Shown: positions 34,870 through 43,013 of the stretch, in pieces
How positions within the stretch are numbered: the stretch's first letter is position 1
Layout: every line of letters starts with the position of its first letter
Source of the DNA: Cenococcum geophilum 1.58
Taxonomy: Eukaryota > Ascomycota > Dothideomycetes > Gloniales > Gloniaceae
DNA: 64,000 nt
Assembly: GCA_001692895.1 (NCBI GenBank)
Contig: KV748176.1
Coordinates: 2,852,001 to 2,916,000, forward strand
Reading direction: 5' to 3'
Notes under the pieces: generated by a model
Database searches by the model: none
Seen by the model: the letters and a program-made list of their open reading frames with translations, nothing else
What the model was told of the DNA's origin: nothing
Program-made: the position numbers and the translations under genes

Positions 34870-35900
34870 GGTCTCTTATCTTTAAATAAATACTAACAGT
34901 CCCGAATAGAGTGTCCTCTTATTCCGCATACTAGGTACTTAGGTATTAGCTTCTTATAGGACGTCTCCTTATCCACTAGTATTCCAGCTCTCTTTAAGCG
35001 GCTCTTATATACTAAGGCCTTTCCTCTTTATAAACCTTTAGTAGTATTAGAGTAATCCTTAATAGCTTACTCTGTAAAGTCTGCGTTAAAGGTACTCCCT
35101 CTTATAGTAGCATTAGCTTTCTTTAAGGGTGTTCTAAGTCCTTCTTATAGCTTCTTTACTACTCTACGGTATTTAGAAGATCTTAACTTCTAAGGGTTAT
35201 TTAACTTAGTAGTATACTTTATATAATAGGCGTCGCTAAAAGGTTAAATAACTTTTACTAAATTTTAAAGCTAGATTTTATTAGACATTTAAGGGATCTT
35301 ATACTTCTCTCCTAGGGATATTACGTGTTCCTATTAATCTAGCCATTAGTTTAATTTTAATAACTATTTAAACCCCTTAAGGGCTTTTATATACTGGTAT
35401 TGTACCTTCTTCCTAATAAACAATAAGGTAGGTTCTATATTCTCCTTTAGCCGAGATAGCCATTCTTTAACTATTAAGGAAGGGTTAAGCAGTAGCTTCT
35501 TCTAAATCGATACTATAGATGTGATTTAGGTGCGGATCTTTTAAAGGTGCTCTTCTTATTTTAGGAAATACTTTATGTCCTAGTTATAGTATTATCTACT
35601 ATTCTTATACGCTTTCTATTAATTTGTCGAAAGCTATATATATAAGGTTGCGTCCTTATTAAAATCTGTAACTTTTAGATAAGCTAGTTCTTAAAGTAGA
35701 CCTTATTAAGGTGCTGCATTGTTTGGGTTAACATAGGCCCAAATTTGCTAATCCGCAAGGGCTTATAGTTGCTATAGCCATTGCTTTTAGTCTTCTAGCT
35801 TATTAAGGATGATCGTTATTAACAAACTTAATGTTAGTAGAGTTATTTAACTAATAGGTAAAGGAGGAATTAAGATAGTATTTTGTCGTTAGGATCGTCC
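34870..35900 (-). pseudogene. Copia-C gag with zinc knuckle
   Basis: The knuckle on the minus strand reads YLVCGIRGHSIRDC (about 34930-34890), a C-x2-C-x4-H-x4-C motif with only the first Cys changed to Tyr; it is the best preserved knuckle in the window. Gag upstream (35000-35900) is stop-rich. The stretch 35880-36150 toward the 5' LTR is repetitive (cgtcctttgacgataagg-like words), which looks like leader rather than coding. Confidence 0.65.
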
Positions 35901-36150
35901 TTATCGTCAGGATCGTCCTTATCATTGGGATCGTCCTAGGACAATTAAGGTGGAATCTCATAGAATCTCAAGAAATCCCGTGTCAGAATCGTCCTTTGAC
36001 GATAAGGTTAAATCTCTCATCAGGATCGTCCTGTAACGATAAGGTCGAATCTCGTAGAATCTCGTAAAATCTCGTGGAATCTTGTCCTGTAACAATTAAG
36101 GTAGGATTTCTGTTAGAGTCTGCGTCCTTTAACGAGGTGTTAGAGTCTAA
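35880..36150. repeat. Degenerate direct repeats in the Copia-C leader
   Basis: Words such as ggatcgtccttatcgt, gaatctcgtagaatctcg and gtcctttgacgataagg recur six or more times with spacing of about 15-60 bp. They lie between gag and the 5' LTR, as do the tandem repeats in Copia-A. Confidence 0.6.
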
Positions 36151-36210
36151 CGATAAGGCAGAATTTCTTTAAATGATTAAGTAATAGCTGAATAGCTTCT
36201 TAAGTCGGCG

Positions 36211-36225
36211 GACCGGGCTTATAAC
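36211..36225 (-). other. Primer-binding site of Copia-C (half-tRNA type)
   Basis: Next to the 5' LTR the minus strand reads GTTATAAGCCCGGTC. With one RIP change reversed this is complementary to the anticodon stem-loop of the initiator methionine tRNA. Drosophila copia and yeast Ty5 are known to prime from a cleaved half of that tRNA. The match is from memory of the tRNA sequence. Confidence 0.5.
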
Positions 36226-36420
36226 TGTCAGATAACTCATATAGAGCTATTTATTGATGAAATGGGTTGATTAATTGATGATCTTGACTTAATTGTTAAT
36301 TGATGTCAATGTCTTAACCTAGGGTCCCTGGGGCTCTATAAAGAAATTTACAATATACGTGCCCCGTGCACGTGACTCGTGCACGTGTCCCACGCCTTAG
36401 AGAATACAGATTATCTGACA
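36226..36420 (-). repeat. 5' LTR of Copia-C
   Basis: 195 bp; minus-strand start TGTCAGATAATC and end ...CTGACA. It holds three overlapping gtgcacgtg/cacgtg sites at about 36356-36391, a density that suggests a transcription-factor binding cluster (CACGTG is the E-box core). Less RIP-altered than the 3' copy. Confidence 0.92.
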
Positions 36421-37178
36421 ACTAGCTCTAGAGGAGTTACGCGTAACCTACTTACGCTAAAGGACTAGTATATTACTTAACGCGCTAAAGGAGCCTATAT
36501 CGCCTTAGTCTGTTAGCTAAAGGCCTTATATAACCTATCCTTTACTACTTAAGTAGTTAACCTAGTTAAAGACGATATAAAGAGTCTTAATAAGTAATTA
36601 AGCTAGTAGATTAAGACGTAAATAGAGGCCTAAAGTTTATTAAGCTAGATATTAATACCTTATAACTCCTAGTATTTACGGACGCTTTCTTCGCCAATAA
36701 TAAGGACCTATCTTCGCAAATTGGCTATATACTTATACTAGCAGACGCCTTAAATAAGGCAAATATTATCCACTGGTCCTTAATTAAGTATAAAAGAGTT
36801 ACTAGGAGTGTATTAGCCTTAGAGCTATACAGTATAGCGCATAGTTTTAACATAGGCGCTATAATTAAATCTACGCTAGATAAGGTCTTATAGGTTAACT
36901 TACCACTTATTCTCTATACTAACTTAAAGTCCTTATATAACTATCTCGTCCGACTAGAAACTATATAAGAGAAACGCTTAATAATTGATATAATATGCCT
37001 TCGCTAAGCTTATAAACAAAGACAGATTACCAAAGTTAAGTAGATTAATAGAGATACTAACCCTGCGGACGCTATAATAAAGGGCAAGCCTTATACGGCA
37101 CTATTACGGCTTATTAACATGAATTAAGTCGAATTATGGGCCGTAGGGTAGGTTAAACGAACGGATTCGGATTTATAG
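36421..37178 (+). pseudogene. Copia-A RNase H, degraded
   Basis: Resumes the frame broken at 32723: 'SRGVTRNLLTLKD', 'FANNKDL', 'YILILADALNKANIIHW', 'RVTRSVLALELYSIAHSFNIGA' in short readable pieces, then 'LVRLETI.EKRLIIDII' and 'DTNPADAIIKGKP'. This is the Copia RNase H with its 'A-D-A-x-T-K' end. Stops remain. Coding ends near 37160-37180, next to the palindrome. Confidence 0.85.
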
Positions 37179-37231
37179 GCGAGCTAATAGCGATTTTCTA
37201 TCCCGGGGATGGAAAATCCTAATTAGCTAGT
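37179..37231. other. Conserved Copia 3' palindrome, copy 2
   Basis: Outer arms gcgagctaat / attagctag, inner arms gattttctatccc / ggggatggaaaatc. About 165 bp upstream of the Copia-A 3' LTR. Compare 10148-10199 and 45970-46021. Confidence 0.8.
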
Positions 37232-37395
37232 TTAACGGTATAGCAGAATCTAATAGGTGGCGCGCTCTAGGATTAAAGGTGGAGCTATTATATATTATAG
37301 ATAGAAGAGCTAGTTATTACGTATACGCTATAAATAGTTTAAAAGTAGACTTAACTTTAGAGTATAGATTAGCCTTCTTTTTAGAGTTGCTCTAG

Positions 37396-37565
37396 TGTCG
37401 AAACGTTAATTACGTAATGTAGTTACAAGACTACAAGGCGAGACTAGCTAATCTAACTCGGAGCAACCCCTAACTTCTAGACAATAATTAACTACTAACT
37501 TCAACACCGCATACGTACCACTATAAGTAATATTTGTGCATGTTAATAAAGCGAGTATACCGACA
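37396..37565 (+). repeat. 3' LTR of Copia-A
   Basis: 170 bp, TGTCGAAACGTTAATTAC to CGACA. Followed by AGAAT (37566-37570). Matches 19742-19911 with C/T and G/A changes. Confidence 0.92.
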
Positions 37566-37570
37566 AGAAT

Positions 37571-38359
37571 TTAATAGGTTAAAAAGGGTCTAGGTTAGGG
37601 TCCAGCTAGCGTCTTAACAGAACCTTATTTAGACGTTCCGAACTTTTAATTTAATTTATTAGTTTATTCGTTAGTTAGATTTTATTATAGGGAGCGCGAT
37701 TAATAACCCCTACTAACAGCTCTAACTACGTCTAATTTTTAATTTATAAATCGGCAGATCTATAGGTAATAGTTATTTTAAGCAGCTCTAGGTGCGGTAT
37801 ATATAAAATCTTAACTATAGTATAGAGAAGTTGTAGCTGCTAATATGCGGTCCTAAGTAGCGTCACGTAATAGAATTAGTTAGCATAGTTAAAAATCAAA
37901 AATTGATTAGGGAAAAAGGACAAAAAAAATCAACTACCCCTTACCGATTTTATTAATATGAGAGGTATAGCTAAGCGTGCTTATAGAGGGCTTTACTAAA
38001 TATATATTAAACACCTTATATAGCCGCTAGGGTAACTAAGTAAGGCTATATAACTAGAAATAGGGTTCTTAGTTAGGAATCATTGCATTCTTAGAGGTCA
38101 CGTAACTCCTTATATAAGCGACATTTCTGCCCTTTAAAAAAAATTAAAAAATTCCAAAAATCGATCAACGCTATAGATAGCAGCAATATTAATCCAGCAA
38201 TACTGCCAATTCTCCCTATATACTACTGTATGTATATTAAACAGCCTTAGAAGCGGTAAGAAGGTAGGACGGATAGGGGGGTTAAAATTTAGAAAATTGG
38301 ATTTCGTAGTTAAGCTATTTAAAAGTTAGGAAACTAAGACAAATGCCGCATTCTCCGCT
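37571..38359. other. Unassigned: expected site of Copia-E 5' end and Helitron 3' end
   Basis: About 790 bp with no readable frame. Its left part should hold the leader and 5' LTR of minus-strand Copia-E, and its right part the 3' untranslated end of the Helitron, but I find no LTR boundary, and no CTRR end with hairpin that I would defend. A-rich tracts lie at 37915-37930 and 38135-38150. Confidence 0.35.
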
Positions 38360-38569
38360 TACCTCTAAGCTAGTATATAATTTACTATTTAGGAAAAGTC
38401 ATTTATAAGTAGTTGCTACTACCTTTATATAAAATCTTCTTATTATACCTCTTTAGTCTTACTTATAGATAACTAAAATTGTTCTATATTAAACCTACGT
38501 TTAAATATAAGCCCTAAAAGCTTCTTAACTTATAAGATTGCTATATAGATTAACCCGGCTATCTTATTC
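38360..38569 (-). pseudogene. Helitron helicase C-terminus
   Basis: Read down from 38569 on the minus strand: 'AGLIYIAIL.VKKLLGLIFKRRFN'. This corresponds to the last helicase motif of PIF1-type proteins (S-Y-V-A-x-S-R-V) with its 'L.GL.F' follow-up, which ends Helitron RepHel proteins. The preceding part lies at 46542-47739, beyond Copia-D, which is inserted here with the TATTC duplication. Confidence 0.65.
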
Positions 38570-38837
38570 TATATAATTATAGCACCTATTATACCAAACG
38601 CTTGCTTACGCGTTTGGTACACCAGGTACGCGTTTACGCGTTTAGTGCACCAACCACTCGCTTACGCGTCTAGTGCACTTATAAAGCACTAACTAATTAA
38701 GGGGGAGGTGCATTAGTATATAGACCACGTAGTCTGCTTTATATAATCAATAGTTACTATCTAAACAAGTATACAATACTATATATATTTCGTGCCCGTG
38801 GATATAACTTACTTATACTATTAAGTTAGTATAAACA
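38570..38837 (+). repeat. 5' LTR of Copia-D
   Basis: 268 bp. Contains a hairpin at 38592-38619 (arms taccaaacgc / gcgtttggta) followed by two more copies of a cttacgcgtttggtgcac-like word. This cluster in the first third of the LTR looks like an array of regulatory sites. The 3' copy keeps the words but with broken hairpin arms. Confidence 0.92.
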
Positions 38838-39289
38838 CTGATTAGTAAGCGCGCATAGATTAGCAATCACTTGATACCTCCCCCTAAGCAATATACACGA
38901 CAGCAATTACCTATTTAGACTCCTAGTACGACCTACTAAAAGGTCGGAAGTTGGGGATTACGGACTTATCTCTAACTCTATATACTTATTTAAGTCTTAG
39001 TATAGTTTACCGGAAGTTATAGACGCGAATATAGACCTATACGGAACCCCTATCCTTAACCCCCTTAAACCTTAAACCTCTTCGGACCTTTTATAGAAAC
39101 CCCCTACCCTCCTACAAACTATTACGGACCCGTTAATTGATTTTACGGACCGTTATAAGACCTCCCCTACCTATTACAAGCTGCTACCACCCGCTACGCA
39201 CTATACTACACTATATTATAGCAGACATCAGCAAGCAAGTTAGCGAAGGTTAAAAGAAGTAAAGATAAGGAGTTAGCGTTACGTCTATA

Positions 39290-40990
39290 AACAACATTAA
39301 CAACTATATTAGTTTTAAAATCCTTAAATATAAACACTTTAAGCTTATAAATAACGACCTATAGGAGTAATACTAGGAAGACTTTGCGGACTTTACGGAA
39401 GCTATTCTTAAGGCCTATAACCCTATTACTATCCGTAAACTATAAACCCTTTTACGTAACCAAAGTATATGGGTTAAAAGGAATAAATAAGTCACTATTA
39501 TATAGTCCTTATATAACACAATATATAAGAAGGACTAAACGGAATAGACTAAAGAGGAAATCCTAGACCAGTTCTAAGAAACTAAAGAACTCTTTACTTC
39601 TTCCAAACTTAATATAATTACTAGCCTTATACCTAACCCACTTAACCAAATTCGTCCCATAAACCTAAGCGGCTTTAGACTTAACCTTATTAGCCAAAAT
39701 ATACCCTACTCTTAAGTTATAGATTACAATACCCCTATAAACCAAAATACAGACTAAATTACCCCCGCTATTTAAGTTATAGATCCGCGGGCTATATATC
39801 TGCAAGCTATAGATTTATAAGTTACAGATCCACAACCCACCTAAGTAAAGACTTATAGTAAGGAGCTAGTTAACCTAGCTAAGCTCTATACTAACAAATC
39901 TAAGTACAGCGGTGAAAATAATAATTTTAACTTTAAACTAACTATCTTTACGGACCTCTACTAGAAGGCTAACATTCCTAAATAAGAGTTCAGCTAAGCC
40001 TACTTTACTATACTATGCGGCCTAGCACTTAACCACTACTATACTAACCTTAAGAGTAACCCCCTTAGTGTCCCCTTTAATAAGCTATATAAAGCTACCC
40101 GTAACTACTTTAAAGGACTAGAATATAGGCGTAATATCCTTACCTAATAGAATGCAACTAAGCTACGGACTGTAATTAACAAGAATACCAAAAAATCGAC
40201 TATAGAGTGTCTGCAAATCCTTATTAAAGACCTCCGGCACCTATAGTACAGCCTTAATACTAAGCTTTAAACAGACAACTTCCTATATAATAAACTTATT
40301 ACGGCTTGCCAGGAAGTAAAGCCCTATAAGTACGCCTATTATAAGCCTACAGATACCTTAGCTAGCCTTATTAATGACCTACGCTCCTCTATTATAATAT
40401 ATAAAGTCTTAAACCCACTAGGTAGCACTTAAGCCTTCGCTACAGATATTTAATATCCGCAGATAGACTTAGACGTCCACTTTACGGACCGCTATTACCG
40501 CTAGCAGCACCTATACCGACCAAGTCCCACCTATAACCCCTATAGCAACTCCCGTATAAAAGCATACCCCCGTAAACAAATAAGCCAGAAATGCTTTATA
40601 TGTGGTAAGGAAGGATATTAGTCTATAAGGTATACCTAGGAAGAACATAATAGGTCTAAGAAGAGATTTAATAAATAGATTAGCCAGTTTATCTTAGAAT
40701 ATAAAGGAGAGGAAGAAGAGGAGCCCCCTAATAAGTTAATAGAAGCCCTTATAATTAACTTTAACCTAAATAANTANNAATAGGAGACCCNANANACNTT
40801 NCTAACTACTTTTNGACCTTTTANNNACAGCTAAGCCTTTAATATTACGACCGTATTAGCCGACCGTTCCTTTATATACTTAATTACGCCCAAAAACTAT
40901 TCCATAAGCACCCTTATTATAGACGTTATAGATTATAAGCAGGACTTATTTATATATATTACCACAGAACGCTATACCCCTAAGGAATTC
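39290..40990 (+). pseudogene. Copia-D gag with zinc knuckle, degraded
   Basis: Gag readable in pieces from about 39290. The zinc knuckle lies at about 40588-40640: KCFICGKEGY and a later Tyr where Cys and His are expected. An acidic stretch 'GEEEEEPPNK' follows. Stops are frequent, and Ns occur at 40774-40826. The open frame 39384-39566 is a shadow in another frame. Confidence 0.65.
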
Positions 40991-41400
40991 TACAGTGTTA
41001 TAATTGATATAGGCGCCTCTAAGAAGTCTACTGCAGGCTATAGACAATACCTCGTATATAGGACCACCGCAAATAACAATACGGACATTAATATTACGCA
41101 AACTAGGGCCATAAACGTCCAATTTAGCATTAGCTTAACTACATTAATTAAATCAGTTATAGTTAAGACCCTAATTAGCCTAGTTAACTTCCACATAGTA
41201 AAAATAGACACTCCTTTCTTACTTTACCTTACGGACATGGATAGGTTATAGGTTTACTATAACAATATTATAGACACCTTAATCGGCCCCGTAACTGCCC
41301 CAGGAAGCAAGCATATTACCCTACTAATTACACAATAATTTAGACACCCGTTCCTTATATAGGGAGAGACTTTATAGACCTACATTTAGGAATCTTTTAA
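40991..41400 (+). pseudogene. Copia-D protease, degraded
   Basis: The active site at 41006 reads DIGAS (from D-T-G-A-S), with the catalytic Asp kept. It continues with 'KSTAGYR.YLVY' and 'TPFLLYLTDMD', the typical Copia protease and its link to integrase. The frame is broken at 41400 by the truncated retroposon. Confidence 0.75.
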
Positions 41401-41545
41401 GTCCGTCGCCTCCCCTTTGCTCCTCCGTCCGTCGCCTCCCCTTTGCTCCTCCGTCCGTCGCCTCCCCTTTGCTCCTCCGTCCGCCGCCTCCCCGCCGCCT
41501 CCCCTTTGCTCCTCCGTCCGCCGCCTCCCCTTTGCTCCTCCGTCC
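41401..41545. repeat. 26-bp CT-rich tandem repeat
   Basis: Five to six copies of a unit made of cgtccgtcgcctcccc and tttgctcct. The long copy has only about one and a half (49467-49501). The four overlapping open frames here (both strands, 41372-41637) are produced by the repeat and are not genes. Confidence 0.9.
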
Positions 41546-41637
41546 GTCGTCGCAAGGGTGCCGCCGGTTGTATACCCCCTGAAGACACGTCACCACGACC
41601 GCTAGCTACCACAAACCAACGATTCCACCACAACTAG

Positions 41638-42245
41638 TCCTGCCACAGAGCAGGACGACCCCCTTCTACAACTGTCCTGCCGCAGGGCAGACGGACCCTT
41701 CTACAACTGTCTGCCAGCCAAGAGCAGAACGACCCCTTCTACAAACTGTCTGCCGCCAGAGCAGACGCACCTCTTCTACAACTGTCCTGCCGCAGAGCAG
41801 ACCGACCCCTTCTAACAACTGTCTGCCGCAGGGCAGACGACCCCTTCTACAACTGTCTGCCGCAGGGCAGACGACCCCTACAACTGTCTGCCGTAGGGCA
41901 GACGACCTCTTCTACAACCTGTCTGCCGCAGGGCAGACGACCTCTTCTACAACCTGTCTGCCGCAGGGCAGACGACCTCTTCTACAACTGTCTGCCGCAG
42001 GGCAGACGACCTCCTCTATAACTGTCTGCCGCAGGGCAGACGACCTCCTCTATAACTGTCTGCCGCAGGGCAGACGACCTCCTCTACAACTGTCTGCCGC
42101 AGGGCAGACGACCTCCTCTACAACCAGTCTGCTGCAAGGCAGACGACCTCCTCTACAACCAGTCTGCTGTAGAGTAGACAACCTCCTACAACCAGTCTAC
42201 AGCCGTTATACTGTAGACGACCTCTACTACAACCGGTCTACGGCT
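41638..42245. repeat. Hairpin array, 16-18 units
   Basis: A tandem array with unit of about 30-35 bp: gtctgccgcagggcagac followed by gacctcctctacaac. The first half is an inverted repeat with 7-bp arms GTCTGCC / GGCAGAC around a GCAG loop. Near the left end the arms vary but stay paired (cctgccacagagcagg). At the right end the units decay by C/T changes (gtctgctgtagagtagac). The spacers are nearly identical, unlike a CRISPR. Confidence 0.9.
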
Positions 42246-42271
42246 GTCGCGCTATAGGCAATCAAACTATA

Positions 42272-42322
42272 GAGGACCGCAGGCGTACCGTAGGCGCACC
42301 GTAGGCGTACCGCAGACGATGC
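42272..42322. repeat. Short 12-bp repeats (cgcaggcgtac)
   Basis: Four imperfect copies of cgtaggcgtac between the hairpin array and the 3' domain. The same block is present at 52845-52893. Confidence 0.75.
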
Positions 42323-43000
42323 ACTGCTAGGGTAGCTATAGTAGGGGATAGGGGAAGGGGACCGGCCCGTGTTACCATTAGCACGTTAAATATAAGGTGT
42401 ATAGGCGAATTGGTGTTTATACCCTATACAGACAACCTCGTGAAAATTTTCCTATGGGAGTGGGTTTATGTAACGAGGTTCGCCCTTATAAAATACTATT
42501 AGTAGGTTACTTTTAGGGAGAGTACCTACTAATTACTAATTCCCTACCCATTTCTTTAGCAAGGAGGAGGAATAGGGTACAGAATAAAACAGTCATATAG
42601 GGGTAATTGGTAGCTACTTTCAAGCTAGTAAGCTATATGGTTTCTCTTATTTCTTATATGCAAAACTACGTTAAAAATCTATCTTTTAGAGCGCTTTTTC
42701 TACTCTAGGAACGGCAGAATACGGCAGAAATAGATAAAAGAGCCAGGATTTCCTTAGTGCGATTTTCTTGGTGTAAACTAGACCATAGTGAGCAAAATAC
42801 CAGGACGAAAAAACACCAGTCGCTAGAGCTCCCCTAGCATTTTAAAACCGGGCCAGAGTGTCCACTTAGCTACTAGTACATGTTAAGCTGCCTAGAAAGG
42901 ATTTATGTATATAGAACTATAGCGCCATAGCCTAGAGGCTGCATGCGCAGTATTATACGTAGTATAATACAATCGGATATAAAAAAATAAAAATAAAAAA
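42323..43000 (+). other. 3' domain of the retroposon (short copy)
   Basis: About 680 bp nearly identical to 52894-53587. It ends with two stem-loops and the A-rich tail: gcgccatagcct ... aggctgcatgcgc at about 42922-42948, then tattatacgtagtataata (8-bp arms) at 42951-42969. Such 3' stem-loops often serve as recognition sites for a LINE reverse transcriptase; that use is inferred. Confidence 0.65.
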
Positions 43001-43013
43001 AGGAATCTTTTAA

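Larger units (their letters stand above)
32724..36420 (-). mobile_element. Copia-C: short minus-strand Copia lacking a visible integrase
   Basis: 3697 bp between 195-bp LTRs, target duplication ACTAG (32719-32723 and 36421-36425). On the minus strand, gag (zinc knuckle at about 34930-34890), RT (about 34240) and RNase H (to about 33070) are readable. Only about 650 bp separate the knuckle from RT, too little for protease plus integrase. Either about 1.3 kb or more was deleted or it is a non-autonomous derivative. It interrupts Copia-A. Confidence 0.88.
19742..37565 (+). mobile_element. Copia-A: Copia retrotransposon carrying two nested elements
   Basis: Bounded by 170-bp LTRs and target duplication AGAAT (19737-19741 and 37566-37570). 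The 17.8-kb span contains Gypsy-B (23328-31359) and Copia-C (32724-36420); without them and their 5-bp duplications the element is 6085 bp, a normal Copia length. The order is LTR, leader with tandem repeats, gag, protease, integrase, RT, RNase H, palindrome, LTR. The integrase frame resumes exactly at 31365 and the RNase H frame at 36421. All domains are RIP-damaged. It interrupts Copia-E. Confidence 0.92.
41401..43000 (+). mobile_element. 5'-truncated copy of hairpin-array retroposon
   Basis: 1600-bp insertion in Copia-D with 13-bp duplication aggaatcttttaa (41388-41400 and 43001-43013). It ends in an A-rich tail (aaaaaaataaaaataaaaaa) directly before the right duplication. Long, variable-length duplication, an A-rich 3' end and a shorter 5' end than the copy at 47754-53587 are the marks of LINE-type retroposition. 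It contains a 26-bp CT-rich repeat, an array of hairpins, and a 680-bp 3' domain. No open frame with a known domain. I do not recognise the family. Confidence 0.75.

Noticed and set aside
38210..38569. Helitron 3' terminus (CTRR with hairpin)
   Set aside because: Several ctag/ctaa words occur, but in TA-rich sequence they are expected by chance and none has a convincing hairpin at the right distance.
41372..41637. Four open frames on both strands over the CT-rich repeat
   Set aside because: All mirror the 26-bp repeat; mutually overlapping and low complexity.
41638..42245. Repeat-spacer pattern resembling a CRISPR array (also 52312-52830)
   Set aside because: The spacers between hairpins are nearly identical and short, unit length drifts, the array lies inside a transposed element in a eukaryotic-type region, and there is no cas gene.
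42922..42969. Possible tRNA-like or Pol III gene at the retroposon 3' end
   Set aside because: Two stem-loops are present, but no cloverleaf and no convincing A and B boxes could be found.
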